NCBI RefSeq assembly: GCF_040436345.1
Contig: NC_133238.1
Span: forward strand, 6,946,150-7,010,149
Reading direction: 5' to 3'
DNA from: Pagrus major
Lineage: Eukaryota; Chordata; Actinopteri; Spariformes; Sparidae
DNA length: 64,000 nt
Below, piece after piece: positions 25,161 through 38,219 of the stretch; within the stretch, counting starts at the first letter, position 1; each line of letters opens with the position of its first letter. The notes under the pieces were generated by a model. It searched no databases, was not told where the DNA came from, and saw only the letters and a list, made by a program, of their open reading frames with translations. Made by a program: the position numbers and the translations under genes.

Positions 25161-27931
25161 ATGGCAAAATTTGTGCTTGCTGGTGAAGTTTGACTTTACT
25201 TCTTTATCTTGTAGCATTTAACTGCATATGAAAACATCACATTTATGACTTTCTATGATTTCAACCTCTTTAGGGAAAGCAGACTGCCCACATTATGCGA
25301 AAGCGGAACTATTAGCAGACACTTTACATCGATCTCTGCCAAACTTCAGGGTCCATAAGATCTCCATCCTCCCAGATGAGTGGAAGGTAAGATTTTGTGC
25401 ACTTTTTCTTATACTTATTTGTCATCTAATTCATGTGACATCTCACTGGTGTCTGTTAGGAATGGCTGGAGGCCACCTGCAACAGAAATGGCTGGAAACA
25501 CGAGGAGTCTCCTTTGGTTTGGAGGGAACTGGTGGACCAAGGAGGGAAAGGGATGCTCCTAGGGGGGTTCAATGACTTCCTAGAGCATTGTCAGGTAGGC
25601 ATACATTAGGTTTTCACTTCTTACCTTATACTTCCAAATGTGACAATTTCTTATATCAATGGTTGTGCAGGACTACTACAACATCACGTCAGACATGCCT
25701 ACAGATATAATGCTGAGTGTTGCAGCAGAGAATCTTGAAACCAAGATGAAACTTATTGTAGAGGAGCAGCATCGTCTGAGTCTTATCAAACCCCTTCACA
25801 TATGGATCAGCAGGTGGGTTGGTCAGAAAAACTTGAAACCAAAGAAAAAGAGGAATTTATGGGAAGGTTCCAAGTGTGTCAGCATTTTTCCAAACTTTTC
25901 CAGTGCTCTCAGCCCAGCCTGCCACTTCCTGATCCCAAATCTGCTCTCGGCTGAGGTGTTTCCCCATGTTTCTACAATCAGCCTCCACCTATTGGACCTG
26001 GACAGGAATGAGGAGGAATTGCAGCAGCTGAGGATGGAGACAGAGGACCTGGCACTACATCTGCTCCATCAAGTATAGGATTTTTAGTATTTTTTCCCCC
26101 TTTTTTTTAACTTCATCATAAGGAAAATAAAGCCATCTGATTTATTTATTAACAGGTTACCATTCACACAGACCTGGGACAGGCCTTCCAAGAAGCAGAT
26201 GTCATTCTACTGCTGGATGAGTGTTGGTCTGATGGTACAAAGAATGAGAATGAGGAGGAAAAGAAGAAGAAAACGGTGAAGGGGATTTCAGACAGGTACA
26301 GAGAGTATGGACGACTCATCGACACAAGGGCCAACAAGGAGGTGAAGGTGATTGTGTCTGGTGACTCATTCGTCAACCTGAGATGCTCACTCCTTTTGGA
26401 CAGCGCACGCTCCATCGACAGCCACCAGTTTGTCACCATGGCAACACAGCTGGAGAATGAAGCCAGAGCCATCATTGCAAAGAAGCTGAAAGTGAAGACA
26501 TCAGGTAGCTTTTATAAACTCTCTCTCTCTCTCTCTGTCTCTCTCTCTGGTGAAACTGATTTACCTACTGTACATTCCCACTGCAGTTATGCATGATCAC
26601 TTTCAGTGCAAGACAAATCATTTCTCCCTTTCCTGCTCTAGATGTGACAAATGTCCTTGTGTGGGGAAACATCAGTGGTAGTTTCTATGTTGACCTGCAG
26701 AGGGCGAAGGTTTTCAACTATGATGGGGCAATCAAAGGACCGGCTTTCTTCTCCCAACCCGTCGAAAAGATTCTTCATGAAAGGTTTGTAATAACCAGGG
26801 GTGTAAGAAATGATCAGGTCCTTTCTGAAGTAAAAATACAAATATATTATGTATATATATATTCACCCCAAGTTCACCAACATAAAAATAAAGGCTCCAT
26901 ACAGCCAGCTGTCAGATAAATGTAGTGGAGTAAAATGTACAATATGTTCCTCTGAGATGTAGTGAAGTAGAAGTATGAAGTTCCATTAAATGGAAATACT
27001 CAAGAAAGTAGTGCTTCAGATTCCTGGTTCAAAAGTATAGGTGGTTATTAGTATGCTTTATACACTGGACTCATATAGGCTTATCTCGTTGTGTTTACTT
27101 TTCTGCATGCTATTTACCGGTCAACTCCACCCACCGGGCACTTTGGCAGGCTAAACAAACAGAACATGATAAGCTCTGGCACTCATCTACCATCAAATTA
27201 CAAAACTGCCTACCAAACTGCACCCTGCTGTGACTCAGCTCTGTGCCAGTGTTGATTGCACAATACATCTGACCAAGCAGTTTGACTGCTCTGATCAAGA
27301 GCATCCTGTGCTGGGATATGCCAAAAAAGCCAATAATCCTCCTTCTCTCTTCCAGGAAATGGTTGGAAACAGACTTTCAAGACTTGGTACGCTGTCAGCG
27401 TGCAGCTGTGGCTTCAAAGACCTGCCGTGCAGCTGACATGTCGCTTGCCAATGGGATTGTCACTGTCCTAAAAGCTTGGAATGGCATTTGTGGTCCAGAT
27501 GAGGTCTTCTCTATGGGTGTACTCTGCCCAGGTGAAGATGCAGCCAAGCACAATGTGTGACAAAACTTTCAAATTCTAGCTGTGACTTTGACTGATCTAG
27601 CTAGAGTTGGAATGTAATAGTCTTTGGCTACTTGTGTAGGGTACTACGATCTCCCAGATGGCACCGTCCTCTCAGTTCCAGTCACCTTCATGGACGGCAA
27701 ATGGTCCGTGCTATTTGATGTGACTGTTGGCGAGGAGTTGAAGGAGAGACTTCATCTTTCTGCAAGTGAACTCAGGCAGGTACGTAACAAGAATAACGAG
27801 GGATATTGTAGCATACATTTTCATAGCTACAATATGTTGTTACTACTTGAACATATGGTCTTTTCAAAAATGCCTCTAAAAAAGGTACAAAGCTGTGTTT
27901 TTTTCCCCAGGAAAAAGAACTTGGATCATAA
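25161..27931 (+). CDS. mdh1b: Putative malate dehydrogenase 1B (MDH-like, probable pseudoenzyme)
   Basis: Ten coding exons: 25,161-25,182; 25,274-25,386; 25,460-25,594; 25,671-25,813; 25,904-26,072; 26,156-26,504; 26,642-26,783; 27,356-27,531; 27,640-27,779; 27,911-27,931. They give 469 residues (human about 518), the shortfall being at the C-terminus (ends EKELGS). Residues 1-130 form a domain absent from ordinary MDH, starting MAKFVLAG with a CPHY motif (12-15) and a later [11 protein letters not shown], reminiscent of a glutaredoxin-like fold. The rest aligns with cytosolic MDH, but the dinucleotide glycine motif is not visible (SSALSPAC). The segment matching TRLDHNRAKAQ is [11 protein letters not shown], and the catalytic-His motif WGNHS reads WGNIS (Ile321). 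I recall the last change in human MDH1B too, so it is family-wide. Malate oxidation is unlikely; biochemical function unknown. Confidence 0.94.
26517..26548 (+). repeat. (CT)n microsatellite in mdh1b intron 6
   Basis: A CT-rich run that starts about 12 bases after the exon 6 donor. Reading through it creates a false open frame beyond the exon. Confidence 0.85.
26797..27019 (+). repeat. Dispersed fish repeat in mdh1b intron 7
   Basis: Contains TGTAGTGGAGTAAAATGTAC, then CCTCTGAGATGTAGTGAAGTA and AAATGGAAATACTCAAG, the signature order of a common percomorph repeat. A related fragment lies at 57,966-58,114. Confidence 0.6.
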
Positions 27932-27949
27932 AATTGCAGGAACCTTATG

Positions 27950-27955
27950 AATAAA
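27950..27955 (+). terminator. mdh1b polyadenylation signal
   Basis: AATAAA begins 19 bases after the mdh1b stop codon. This implies a very short 3' UTR of about 40 bases. Confidence 0.7.
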
Positions 27956-27979
27956 GAAGACAGTTGATAGTCATTTAAA

Positions 27980-30580
27980 AGTGATGTGTTTTGTCGTAAT
28001 TTTTTCTGTAAACCTAAATGAAATCACTTAAAACATAAACATAAACACAGGTTAGAAATTGATCAGCAGTTCCATTTGTAGAAAGTTAGATCTCCATATC
28101 TTCTTGATCAGGTATAGGAGCTATATAAATACTGTGAAAATATCAAAATGCTTAATGCTTACGAGTCATCAGGATTAGGAAAAAAAAGAAGCTGTCCCAG
28201 TGGAATGGACAGCAAAGGACAGTATAAGAAAAACAATGTGTTTTTTGAACATTAACATTTCTAATAAATATATGAATTACATGAAATAAAAATATAAACC
28301 TAGAAATAAGCATTATTTGGGACCTTTAAAACGATCAAAGTAAATAGTCCAGATAAATTTCAGTGCCACATCTCAAGTTTGTTTCAGTTTGTTCTTTTAT
28401 TCTCTTACTTTCAACATGTGGAGTTGCAGTTTTATTTGACCAGTTTCATGTTAATATATCTTTTTCCCGCTCTGTGAAACTCATCCATAGCCGTTATATT
28501 TCTAGATGTAAAAGATCAAACTGAGTACTTTATGGAAAAAGGAGAAATTAGAAAATATATTCCTTTTTTTAAAATTGTACAGTTCAGTAAGTGCCTTTTT
28601 TATAGTTCAAGAAGCAATATTTTGAGCATATAACACACTACTACCATACACAAACTAGTCTGTTAATATCCTTCTCTAAATCTGCTGTCATCACTTGCCA
28701 TTTACAGTTGGGCAGTCTCTAAAATTTGGACACATCAAAACTCGTATTCCCCTGGTTGGTAATTAAATATTAAACAAACTGAATTTAATGGGCTCGTTTA
28801 ACCTGAAAACATTCAATTTTTTTTCTCACAAATTGTGCAGTACTTTGTCAGCTGACAAGGAGAACTTGAACAGAGTGCTGTTTTTACATGCAGAATATAC
28901 ACGTTCTTTTTAAGCATTTCTACACTATACACAAGGAGGCATTGACTGAAAAAAGTAAAGGTTAGTACAAATACAATGCACTACGACAAGTCGGGAAATG
29001 GACACATACTCTGCAATGCTATATTCAATTTGTACAACCCACCCCTGAGATTTGGATGCTGAGTGGTTTACAAAAGCAAAAGTGGCCTCTTTATACAGTC
29101 GAGCATAGTGCTAATTTCTTTCATGTCATGTCAACAATTTCCCCCAGCAGCGGCCAGATACAGCCCGTGTAATTTAACGATTTTCCTCCAAAAACGGAAT
29201 AAAAATCTGCTCCAGTAAAAGTAACACTCTTTTGAAATCTGACCTCAAATATTGATCATGGTAAATACATGCGTGATGCATGGCATGCATGGACTTGTCG
29301 CGGCACATAGGAGGTTATTTGGTAAATATACATATCCCAGTGATGACTGTACATGTACAAATAGCTGTCTCCCAAGAAGCCTGTGTTTCTCAACAAAGAT
29401 CAAGAATAAATTCAATTACATACGGACCAATTATATACGGATGTGTGAAATTAAATCCTATTCACAAATATGAGTAAAAACGAGGCATCAATCATAGAGG
29501 AAATTCAGGAAAACATTTCTTTTTATCTTGCCACATCAAAGTCACTTATGTGTATGGGTAAAGATCTACTACACGTCAACATCCAACAATGTCAAAAGTT
29601 TCCAATTCCAGGCAACAAGTGAAAGACCACTAATGACTGAATGCTTCTGTCCAAACTGGAACCTTAGAGACCTTGCAGGTAAGGATAAAGTGAAGGATAA
29701 TACTATTGTTTTACTAACGCTAACTCTGGGAATACGTAACTACATTTCCAACTTGCACGTCCATGGTGTTGTCATTAAAACAATTATACAATCATTATGG
29801 GCAACAGAAAGGATTAAATTTACTTTTAACTCCCCCCTTGGCTGAACAATAAAGTTTCATCGACTGACTGTTAAATTAAATAATTTATAGCATATATTAA
29901 TAATTATATAATCCAACATTTCAACTCTTCATAAGACCATCTAGATAAACATCTGCTTCTGAACGAAAACAAGGTGGAAGGTGAGCCAAGGTAGAAAATA
30001 AAGGCATCATTATTGTGACATCAGACTGAACGAGGAGAGATATTTCACTCCGCAGTGAGAAAATTTGCTTGCCAATTTATCAAACAAATAGATGATCGTG
30101 TAAAACCAGACATACACAATGACGTCTCTGTTGACCCAATCCAGTTCTGCCCTGAACCTGCTCTCACTGAACATGATGCTATCAGGCTAACAGGCAGAAT
30201 AACACCACACAAACACTCTACCGTAAAAGCATTATTGATGATTTCATTATTGATGGGTGAATTTAAGTGTATAAATCAAAGCTGTGTCTTTGTGGATGCC
30301 ACCTGGTAGTAGCTGATGATCCCGCTAATGTGATGGTCCTGGACTAGAAACAACTCAGGTACCGAGGCTGAACGCACCCTTGTAATGGTGAGGCTATGAA
30401 AGCAAAAACGCACCAAGTAATCTCAACCATCTGCCACACAATCATCGACCAACAGAATTAAACGCCAGACTCTTTGATAAATGTTTTGTATATAGCAGTA
30501 TGTATGGATATAATGTAGTTCTAATGTACAAATAAAAACAAAACAGTTGGAGGTGGGGGCATGGGGAGGCAACAGGGAAG
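27980..30580. other. Probable retreg2 3' UTR and intergenic DNA
   Basis: About 2.6 kb without coding exons between the two convergent genes. Minus-strand AATAAA signals (plus TTTATT) occur near 28,396 and 28,430, so much of the interval may be retreg2 3' UTR; the true end cannot be fixed from sequence alone. Open frames here are short and unsupported. Confidence 0.4.
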
Positions 30581-33500
30581 CTATGAGTGTGGTTGATGCT
30601 GAGGAGATGCAGGTGTCTCTGAAGCTCCTCCCACCACCTGTCTGTCAGAGCTGAGGTCCAGCTCCTCGTCCACCAGCTCCAGTTCACTTTGGTCCAGAAG
30701 CTCAAAGTCCTCTTCCTCGGTCGGAACTAGTGTGTCGTCGGGCATCTCCTCTTTCGTAATCTCCTCATCCAGGTCCTCGTCAGCTCCCAGCGCTCCTACT
30801 GTAGCAATTGTAGTGTTAGCAGTGACATCGGTGGGTTGGGTGGAGGTCTCCAGAACACCTGGTGGGGTTTCGGTGGGAAGGAACTCAGCCAAGGAGGGCT
30901 CCTCGCTGGCCTCGCTGGAGCGCAGCAGGGCTGACAGAGTGTTCTGCACCACAGTGGAGATCGCTGTGCTTACTATTTCCTCGCTCAAGGCTTCCAAGGA
31001 GCGCTGTGCACCCTGGGCTACTGCTCCCTCCTTCTCCTCTACCTCTTGCCTCCCCGCTTCCTCACCTGCAGCCGGCATGGGCAACATGCCCTCCTCACCC
31101 CCAGGTGGTCGTCCATGTCCGTTGAAGTGCGTGTTCACAAAGTGGAGCGGAGATGCTAGGTGCTGGATGAGGAGGCTGGCGGGGCTCAGTGGTTCTCCCT
31201 CTGATTGAGCACCAGCCTGGGCTCCGTCAGCCTGGCCGGGGCCTCGTAGAGGGAAGTGGAGCAGGTTATGCTCGATGGACGGAAACTCCTCAACTGAGGG
31301 AAACTCAGGGAGATCCCGCATGTATGGCTCCTCTGGGTCACTGTGTAAACTCTGCTGGTCCAGATCTGTAGTCGAGAAGAGACAGCAAATAAAATCTTAC
31401 AGGCTGGCCACACAAGATGTTGTTTAGTGGCTGCATTTCTGAGCTGCTGCTGCTGCTGCTGCTGCCACTGCAGACATTAAAACTGTATTGAAACGCTGGT
31501 ATGATGTCCATATGACTCTCTACAGGTCGTTTTCAGGTCTATTTTTGCTGTGAACCATGTGCGAGTTGAAACTGGCTAGACTCCGAATCTCTAGATGAAG
31601 CGACGCAGCAGCCACGCTTGACACGCGAGTGAGAAGGGCGACTCATGCATCCAGTGTGGCCAGTCAAACCTGTTAACATGGACGCCGAAATGAGAGGTAA
31701 CGCCACACAGCAGCGTTGAACACACATCCAGTGTGTCCAGCCTGTAACTCAACTGGCTCAAGTATCTTAGCCAAATATAATAAACAAAACATTATACAAA
31801 GAACTTCAACGACTAGTAGATTAATCAAATAAAATTACAAAATTAATTGCCTGTTGGTTTCATAATTGATTAATCGTTTCGTCGTTTTTCAAGTTATAAT
31901 GTCACACTTTATGCTTTGAGTCTTTGGGTTGTTGACTGTTGGTTGGACAAAAGAAGCAATTTGAAGATGCCACTCGGAGCTCTGGGAAATAGTTTTTTTG
32001 GCCTTTTATAGACTAAAAGATTAATACTGATACATCCAAACAAACCAAATGGTTTCTGGTGTTAAAAACAAGACAAAAAGCTGACAAGATGAACAGGTAA
32101 ATATACCAGGAGGAAAGGGCAAATTATACAAGAGAGGAGGTAACTGCAGTAAATATTTCTTGTTTCATTTACTTGAGTGCAGACTTGAGCTGAAATTACT
32201 CACTTAAAAGAAGATCACTGATACATAGAACCAGTGAGGCATGAAAAGGGGAGAAGAACATCTGCATTCACAGACAAGAGCACTCTGTTATGAATACCTA
32301 CTGGCTCCAGAGCTGAACTGACCCTGAAAAACAAATTCTGTATGAGCATAACATCAAGTGTGACTATGATACGTGTAATCATTTACCTTCAGACAAGTCA
32401 GTGAGCTGAGGAGTGGTGGCTCTGGACACTGAGAACCCTCCACTCTCCAAGATGGACGCCTCCTCGTCAGACAACTCTGAGTCTGTGATGGCCATCGCCA
32501 GAGCTGTGGTCTTCACATCCACCTGACCGACAAAACCGCAGCGTTATATCACTGCTAAAACACTAATGTATCATAATGGTTTTCATAATCGCTCTTATTT
32601 GAGCCTTGAGGCATCAAAATTTCATTATACACATATATCAACAGGCATGAACACACTGGACAATGGACTGTGACCTTCAAGGACTGAGGTTGACAGCAGT
32701 AAAGCAGTCTGGTGAAGTACGCTTTAGCTTACATTGTGCTCTGCAGGTCCTAATTCATTCCACAGACAAAGCACAGTGACCGAGGACCTGGCATGACATC
32801 AAAATTGGCAATTGTACTCATATAGCTATTTACTCACTACAGTTGCACTAATGGAATGTGGTAGTACTTGAAATATATTCCTTGAAGCCATTTACTACAC
32901 CACACAGAGCACCCCTCCCATTCCAGCTAAAATAATAAAGCCAACACATTCTTTGCTATCCACTCTACGGCTGCTTCCTCTGCAATACACACACTCATAA
33001 AAGTCTACCTTATGTGTCAGTGTAATCTGGGTTTACTTTCAAGTGTGTGACTGTACCGTTGGGGCGAAACAGGACAGCTCCTCCTCGCTCTCACTCTCCG
33101 TTTCAGCTCTTGGCTCATCTCCCTCCTCCATCTCCTTCTTCACCTCTGTTAAAACACACATACATGCTTTTAAAATGTCATCCTAGAGAAGGAAAAGTAT
33201 GAGAACTTAACAAGACGACACAACAGCAACAAATGACTAAGGATGGATACAAAGGCAGATGAAATCTAGGTACTAATAAAACCAAAAGAACTTATAATCA
33301 CACTTGATATTCAGCACTGCTTTATTTGCATAATTATGTAACATGTCGCTATTCTTCCTGTGTTTGCATGGTTTTGTGTCTCAGTAAGAGGGAAAAGAAA
33401 GGTCATCGACACCCATTTAAAACTCAAGCTCCTTGTGGAACCCTTTCGTCTCTTGTGCCAGAGTCCTGGATCAATGTTACAAACACAAGCATGAATTTGA

Positions 33501-36500
33501 TCTATTGCACACAAGTTAGGGCGATATCTATATCCCCAAGGTGTCACAGTAGCACTCACTCCTCTTGTCATGCTTGCGGTGCTCGGTGTCTCCCTTCATG
33601 CTGTAGTCCAATTTCATGAGGATTGGCTCCAAGCCCGTGTACATCCTCTGGATCAGTTCATGGTACACCACCAGCGGCCACAGCAGCACGCTCAGGACTG
33701 AACAGGTGCACAAACAGAACATTGACAACTTTACACTGCCCTGATTCTTCACAGTTGGCAAAGCACGATGTTGCAAATTTACACAGAGTCTATGTGATCT
33801 ATGGAAGAGGTATGAGGAAATAGGGTTTAACAGGTGACGTAAAAATGGAATCCACCTGCTACAAAATATTATAATCCAAGCATGACCTATTAGCTAGACA
33901 ATAAAATGTAATTACACCATTGACTGCTATAACTACCTATAATCACACACTGTTTGTCGCGACATGCACACTTTATGACAATTATTATGCAAGAGACTCA
34001 CCTATAATATAGGAGATCATGATTCCTGGTACATAATGTCCCACCACGGCCAGTACAAAACAGCCACTGCACATCATCACACAGAACTAGGAGACAGAAC
34101 GAGTAAGCAAAATTAGACAACTACACCTTCAAGCTGCAAATGGAAAAAAGGTGGTATCTGTGCAGGTGTGTGGTGCGTTTGTGTACAATAGATGGGAATG
34201 TCTGAATGAGATCTGGAAACTGCAGCACCTGCTGAGATCAGACAGTTTGCATCGTGCGTTGTAGAATCTGATACTTAGACTTACGTTTTTAGTCATTTGT
34301 TGTTCATTCAGCCATATTGTTAGAAATGCTGACTTTTACATTTTGTATTTAGCTGTGTATGCTTTCAGTGACCGGACGGGTGTACTACGAAAGAACTTTT
34401 GATGTAGCCAGACTATTTTTGCATGACCTGGCTCGACAAGCATCGTGACGGTAGTAATCAGCTTTCTTTGTTGATACAGTTTTTCTTCTTCATGTGCCTG
34501 TTCCCATGAAAAGGGGCATTCAGTGTGTCATTTGACTCTTCTTCCGCACAAAACGGACTGATCACGTTCGCCTGCTTCAGTCTGAGGAACAGGTTGTTAT
34601 GAAGAGTATATAACAACAGCAACAGCGCTGACAAAACTTCGCCAATCGTGTAAATTCATAAATTAATATATTTATTTCAACACTCAATTGACTCTCACTG
34701 CCTGACAACTGCACATTCTCAATCCTCTTAAACTTTAAACCTGATACAGCATATTTAAATATTATACTCAAAAACTGCATTTAGGTCCGACACAGTCACA
34801 CAATTTTCTAATCAGTTCTTTCAGCTGCAGTACCACGGACTAGGCAGCTAATCAGAAAATGAAACTTTGAATTAAATTTAACCATTACCTGAAGCAAATG
34901 GGGGGCAGAAAACGCTTTATGCATGGCTAACTGAATGCATGGAGGTCCCCATGGCAAAACATAACCTGATACATTCAGCTTGTGCTGCTGTAATTACACA
35001 GCATAATGCATTTCCTCAGCTGAGAATCTGTATCCACTCGGGTTGTAGTGCAGCAAAAATTACTATGTTGATCTAGCAGATTGAAAGAGACATCTTTCAG
35101 ACATTGAAAACTCTGCCTTTAGCCTCTACATACCTTGCTAACCCATTAATCTTCCTTCGTAGTACAACCCTAAAGCACAAGCTGATTATAAATAAAGACA
35201 CCAGATAGTCCAGACTGCATAAACCCATGCTTTACAGAGTTACACTTAAGAGACGAGGGATCAGATATCTGAACGGGGCACAAGCACTCCCTTAAAGATC
35301 TACAAGCACTCTCTTAAAGATCTTCATTCAGTGATGGCCACATGTGTTGACTGACTTGTTCTTTATTTTCTCTAGATTAACAGTGAATTTACAAGTACAC
35401 TCTTTAGCCAAAAATACACATCTTTAGATTTATAGATTCTTTTCCATTGACCAGATTTGACATCAAAATACAAGTAGCTAGATGTTAACTGTTTAAATTA
35501 ATGGCTTTAAAATCAAACTGTTAACCAGTATGTTACATTCTCAGTATGTATGCTTTTGAGTTGCCAAATAATTGCCAGAAGATTGTAGCTAGGTACTGTA
35601 GCTCATACAAATCAATTGACACCAAACCATGGAAACAATGATAAATGCAGTCATAATGGAATGGCTTCCTTATGCAGAAAAGTGGCCATTTACTTTTCTG
35701 TTATCTGCATAACTCATAAATGCATATACAAGCTGGATATTTGTCATTTATATGTGTAATCAAAGATATTGCCACATGTTCTTTCAAACTAATTTAGTTG
35801 CAAATGTCTGGATTTGGAAAATTATAAGACCCTTGGGGCAGAGGTGTGACTTCCAGAGGTAGAGGCAGCTCTGTGTAGGAGTGTGCGTTCAGTTGCACGC
35901 CATACTTCTTGCCTGACTTTCAACAACATCAAGTTTGCTCTGGCCTGCTCTCTCTCACAAAGAGTTTTACTTTTCTGCTGCGCTGGCTGCCTGCTCCAAT
36001 CGCCATGAAAAAACCCTAAGCTTGCATTATCAATTTATTTATTTTTTAAAGGAATTCAGTTTCTAAAATTTTAGAAAAGCAGTATCCGGAAACACATATT
36101 TTTCCATTTTCTCTGTTTTTCTTTCTTCCATGCTTATCTAGACCTGGAAATCAGTGAAATCAAATTCCATACTGCATAGGAACCCTGCTGTTCATAATTC
36201 TTGTACATATCTTTCCTTGTGTTTCAGTGGGAAGAGACAAAGCACTGTACCTTGCCATGGTTTTGGTGTTTGTACTGTAACATCTCCTGCAGGTACAGGC
36301 AGCAAGTCAGGTAGCTCTCAGCCAGGTGGTGGCTGAGCTCAGGAATGCTGAGCAGACGCTGCTCCGTGCTCATTGTTTCACTGTATGTAAAAAAAACAAC
36401 AAAAAAACCCACAAACAATCACGGGAAGACAGTGACAGAATCAGCACTTGTAAAGAACGGAAATCAGTACCTAAAAGTGCTTCAGACTGCACTTAAAGGA

Positions 36501-38219
36501 TTGCAGGTGGATTTTGTGGTCATGTAATGACAGTGGAGTGAGGGAGACACACACAGACGAACACAAATACAACAGACTAAACTCGAGCGGAAGCCTGCAA
36601 TTAGTTCTGATGATACTGTGTGACATGTGCAAGAAAATGCCATAAACATAAAGACAGGATGGATTTAACAGCTGCTCTTATTTTGAATTGCAACAGGATA
36701 TGACGTCACAAGAATAATGACATTACTTCACAATATTAGGTAATCTTGTTTATCATGTACACACTACACACCTTTCTACAGGGTGAGCATCTGCATGTTG
36801 AACTGCAATGGAAGAGAAAAACACAATTAGCAGCACATCATGAAGCAATATTTTTTTATTAAACAAATGAAATCACAAGGTTTTCATTACCACAGGAGTG
36901 TATTTTGCCACATCTTACATGGTGGATATAATGCAGTGTGTTTTATTAAATGTTTATAGAATAATCAAGCAAATGTGGGATCTCGGAGCTTCTGTAGACT
37001 TGGATACAAGTTGTATGGAGCCATTTTTATTTTTGCTTGTTGTTTTTGTTTTAAAATAAGCCTTAAGTTTTCATTTTAGGGTGAGCTTTTCCTTTAATTG
37101 CAACAGGGTATTGGCATATTAGTGTGCCAATATAGCAATATCTGAATTTTTTTGAAAACTAATATCGGTATCGGCCCCAGTGGATCATGATCCACTCGAT
37201 GTCTTCACTGGAAACCAAACCCCCTACCAGGATGGCGTTAAGGCAAGTTGAATAAAGTACTTAAGCAGACAAACAAACTGTGTAAACCTACAAAGGTGCT
37301 TTTTTTTTTTTTAATTTTTAGAGATTTCTTGTGTGACAAAGCCTGAAGACAAGATACAAACTACACAAAGGCCTGGGCTTACCAGTAATGATGGGCAGTT
37401 TGGGCTTCCATCTTTCCAGTAGCATAAGTCCCAGCAGGGACACACTCAACAGGAACAGAGGCCGCAGGGAGGTGGATGACAGGAGCCTGTGGAGACAGTT
37501 GGCTCATGTTCAACATATAAACATATGATATAACAAACATATATATGATGTCACGAAACTCACTTCCACATAAGACTCGATGAATACACCCACACAGCAG
37601 CTATGTTTACTGACAGCTGGTTAACGAGGCCTGGGCCACACAGCATGACATGAGTGTTTGTTAGGATTAAGCTGACCTAAAGCTAACAAGTGGAGCATGT
37701 CACGATGACTCTGGTTGTCCATTCGGTCAGCGCATTAATGTTTTTCCCAACAGTGTTAAATACATGACGCCAAATCTGTCGTGCTGAAAATTAAGTTTTG
37801 ACTTGCTTACAAGCTGCGTTAGCATCGAGCTAAAGACGTGGGATTAGCTAGCTTATCCGTACATTCACTCGTAATAGCCTAGCCGACGTTAGCCAGCTGG
37901 CTAACGGTGTTCAATGCAACCTTATCGAGCTGTCAAAAAGGTGGAACACGTGATTCGACGTTTACCAGAATAAAGTGTTGAGTGTCAGGGCGACAGAGAT
38001 GCTGTACAACGGCCTCTCCCAGACCAGCAGCCTCTGCACCCACAGCAGCAGGGGCTCATACTGCGATAGCCAGCCCTGAAGACGCTCACGCAGCCGGACG
38101 AGCTCCGGGTTTAGGTCCCCGCAAGCCTGCTCCGAGGTTCCTGCAGGGAACAGAGACTCCAGGCCGACCGAAGACGAGGTAACCGAGGGGCGTCTTCTGG
38201 CCTCCTCTCCGCTCGCCAT
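30581..38219 (-). CDS. retreg2: Reticulophagy regulator 2 (RETREG2/FAM134A)
   Basis: ER membrane-shaping protein of the FAM134 family; such proteins curve ER tubules by a reticulon-like hairpin domain and recruit LC3/GABARAP for ER-phagy. Nine coding exons: 38,219-37,966; 37,486-37,383; 36,802-36,772 (31 bases); 36,380-36,251; 34,086-34,002; 33,697-33,560; 33,145-33,057; 32,522-32,387; 31,365-30,581. They join in frame to 583 residues (human 543). Hydrophobic hairpins are at about 60-115 ([20 protein letters not shown]) and about 170-215. The C-terminal half, about 350 residues, is acidic and disordered. Near the end is DFELLDQ, with the LIR core FELL at residues 543-546. [16 protein letters not shown] and [12 protein letters not shown] (394-405) match blocks I recall in human FAM134A. 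The start ATG opens an N-terminus rich in Ala, Gly and Arg. First of four tandem minus-strand genes. Confidence 0.93.
31803..32030. repeat. Fish hAT-like repeat fragment (GATTAATCG family), retreg2 intron 8
   Basis: Contains GATTAATCG-type blocks, GCTCTGGGAAAT and CTTTTATAGACTAAA in the order of a very common percomorph repeat whose ends read AGGGCTGCAACTA. A longer relative lies at 40,870-41,069 and a terminal piece at 52,345-52,385. No coding capacity. Confidence 0.5.

Noticed and set aside
30732-31208. Plus-strand frame of 158 codons
   Set aside because: It is antisense to the last retreg2 exon, whose biased acidic coding opens the opposite strand.
32300-32335. Possible extra microexon of retreg2
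   Set aside because: It has an acceptor-like and a donor-like flank, but exons at 32,387 and 31,365 already join in frame and match the human order (TDLSE then DLDQQSL).
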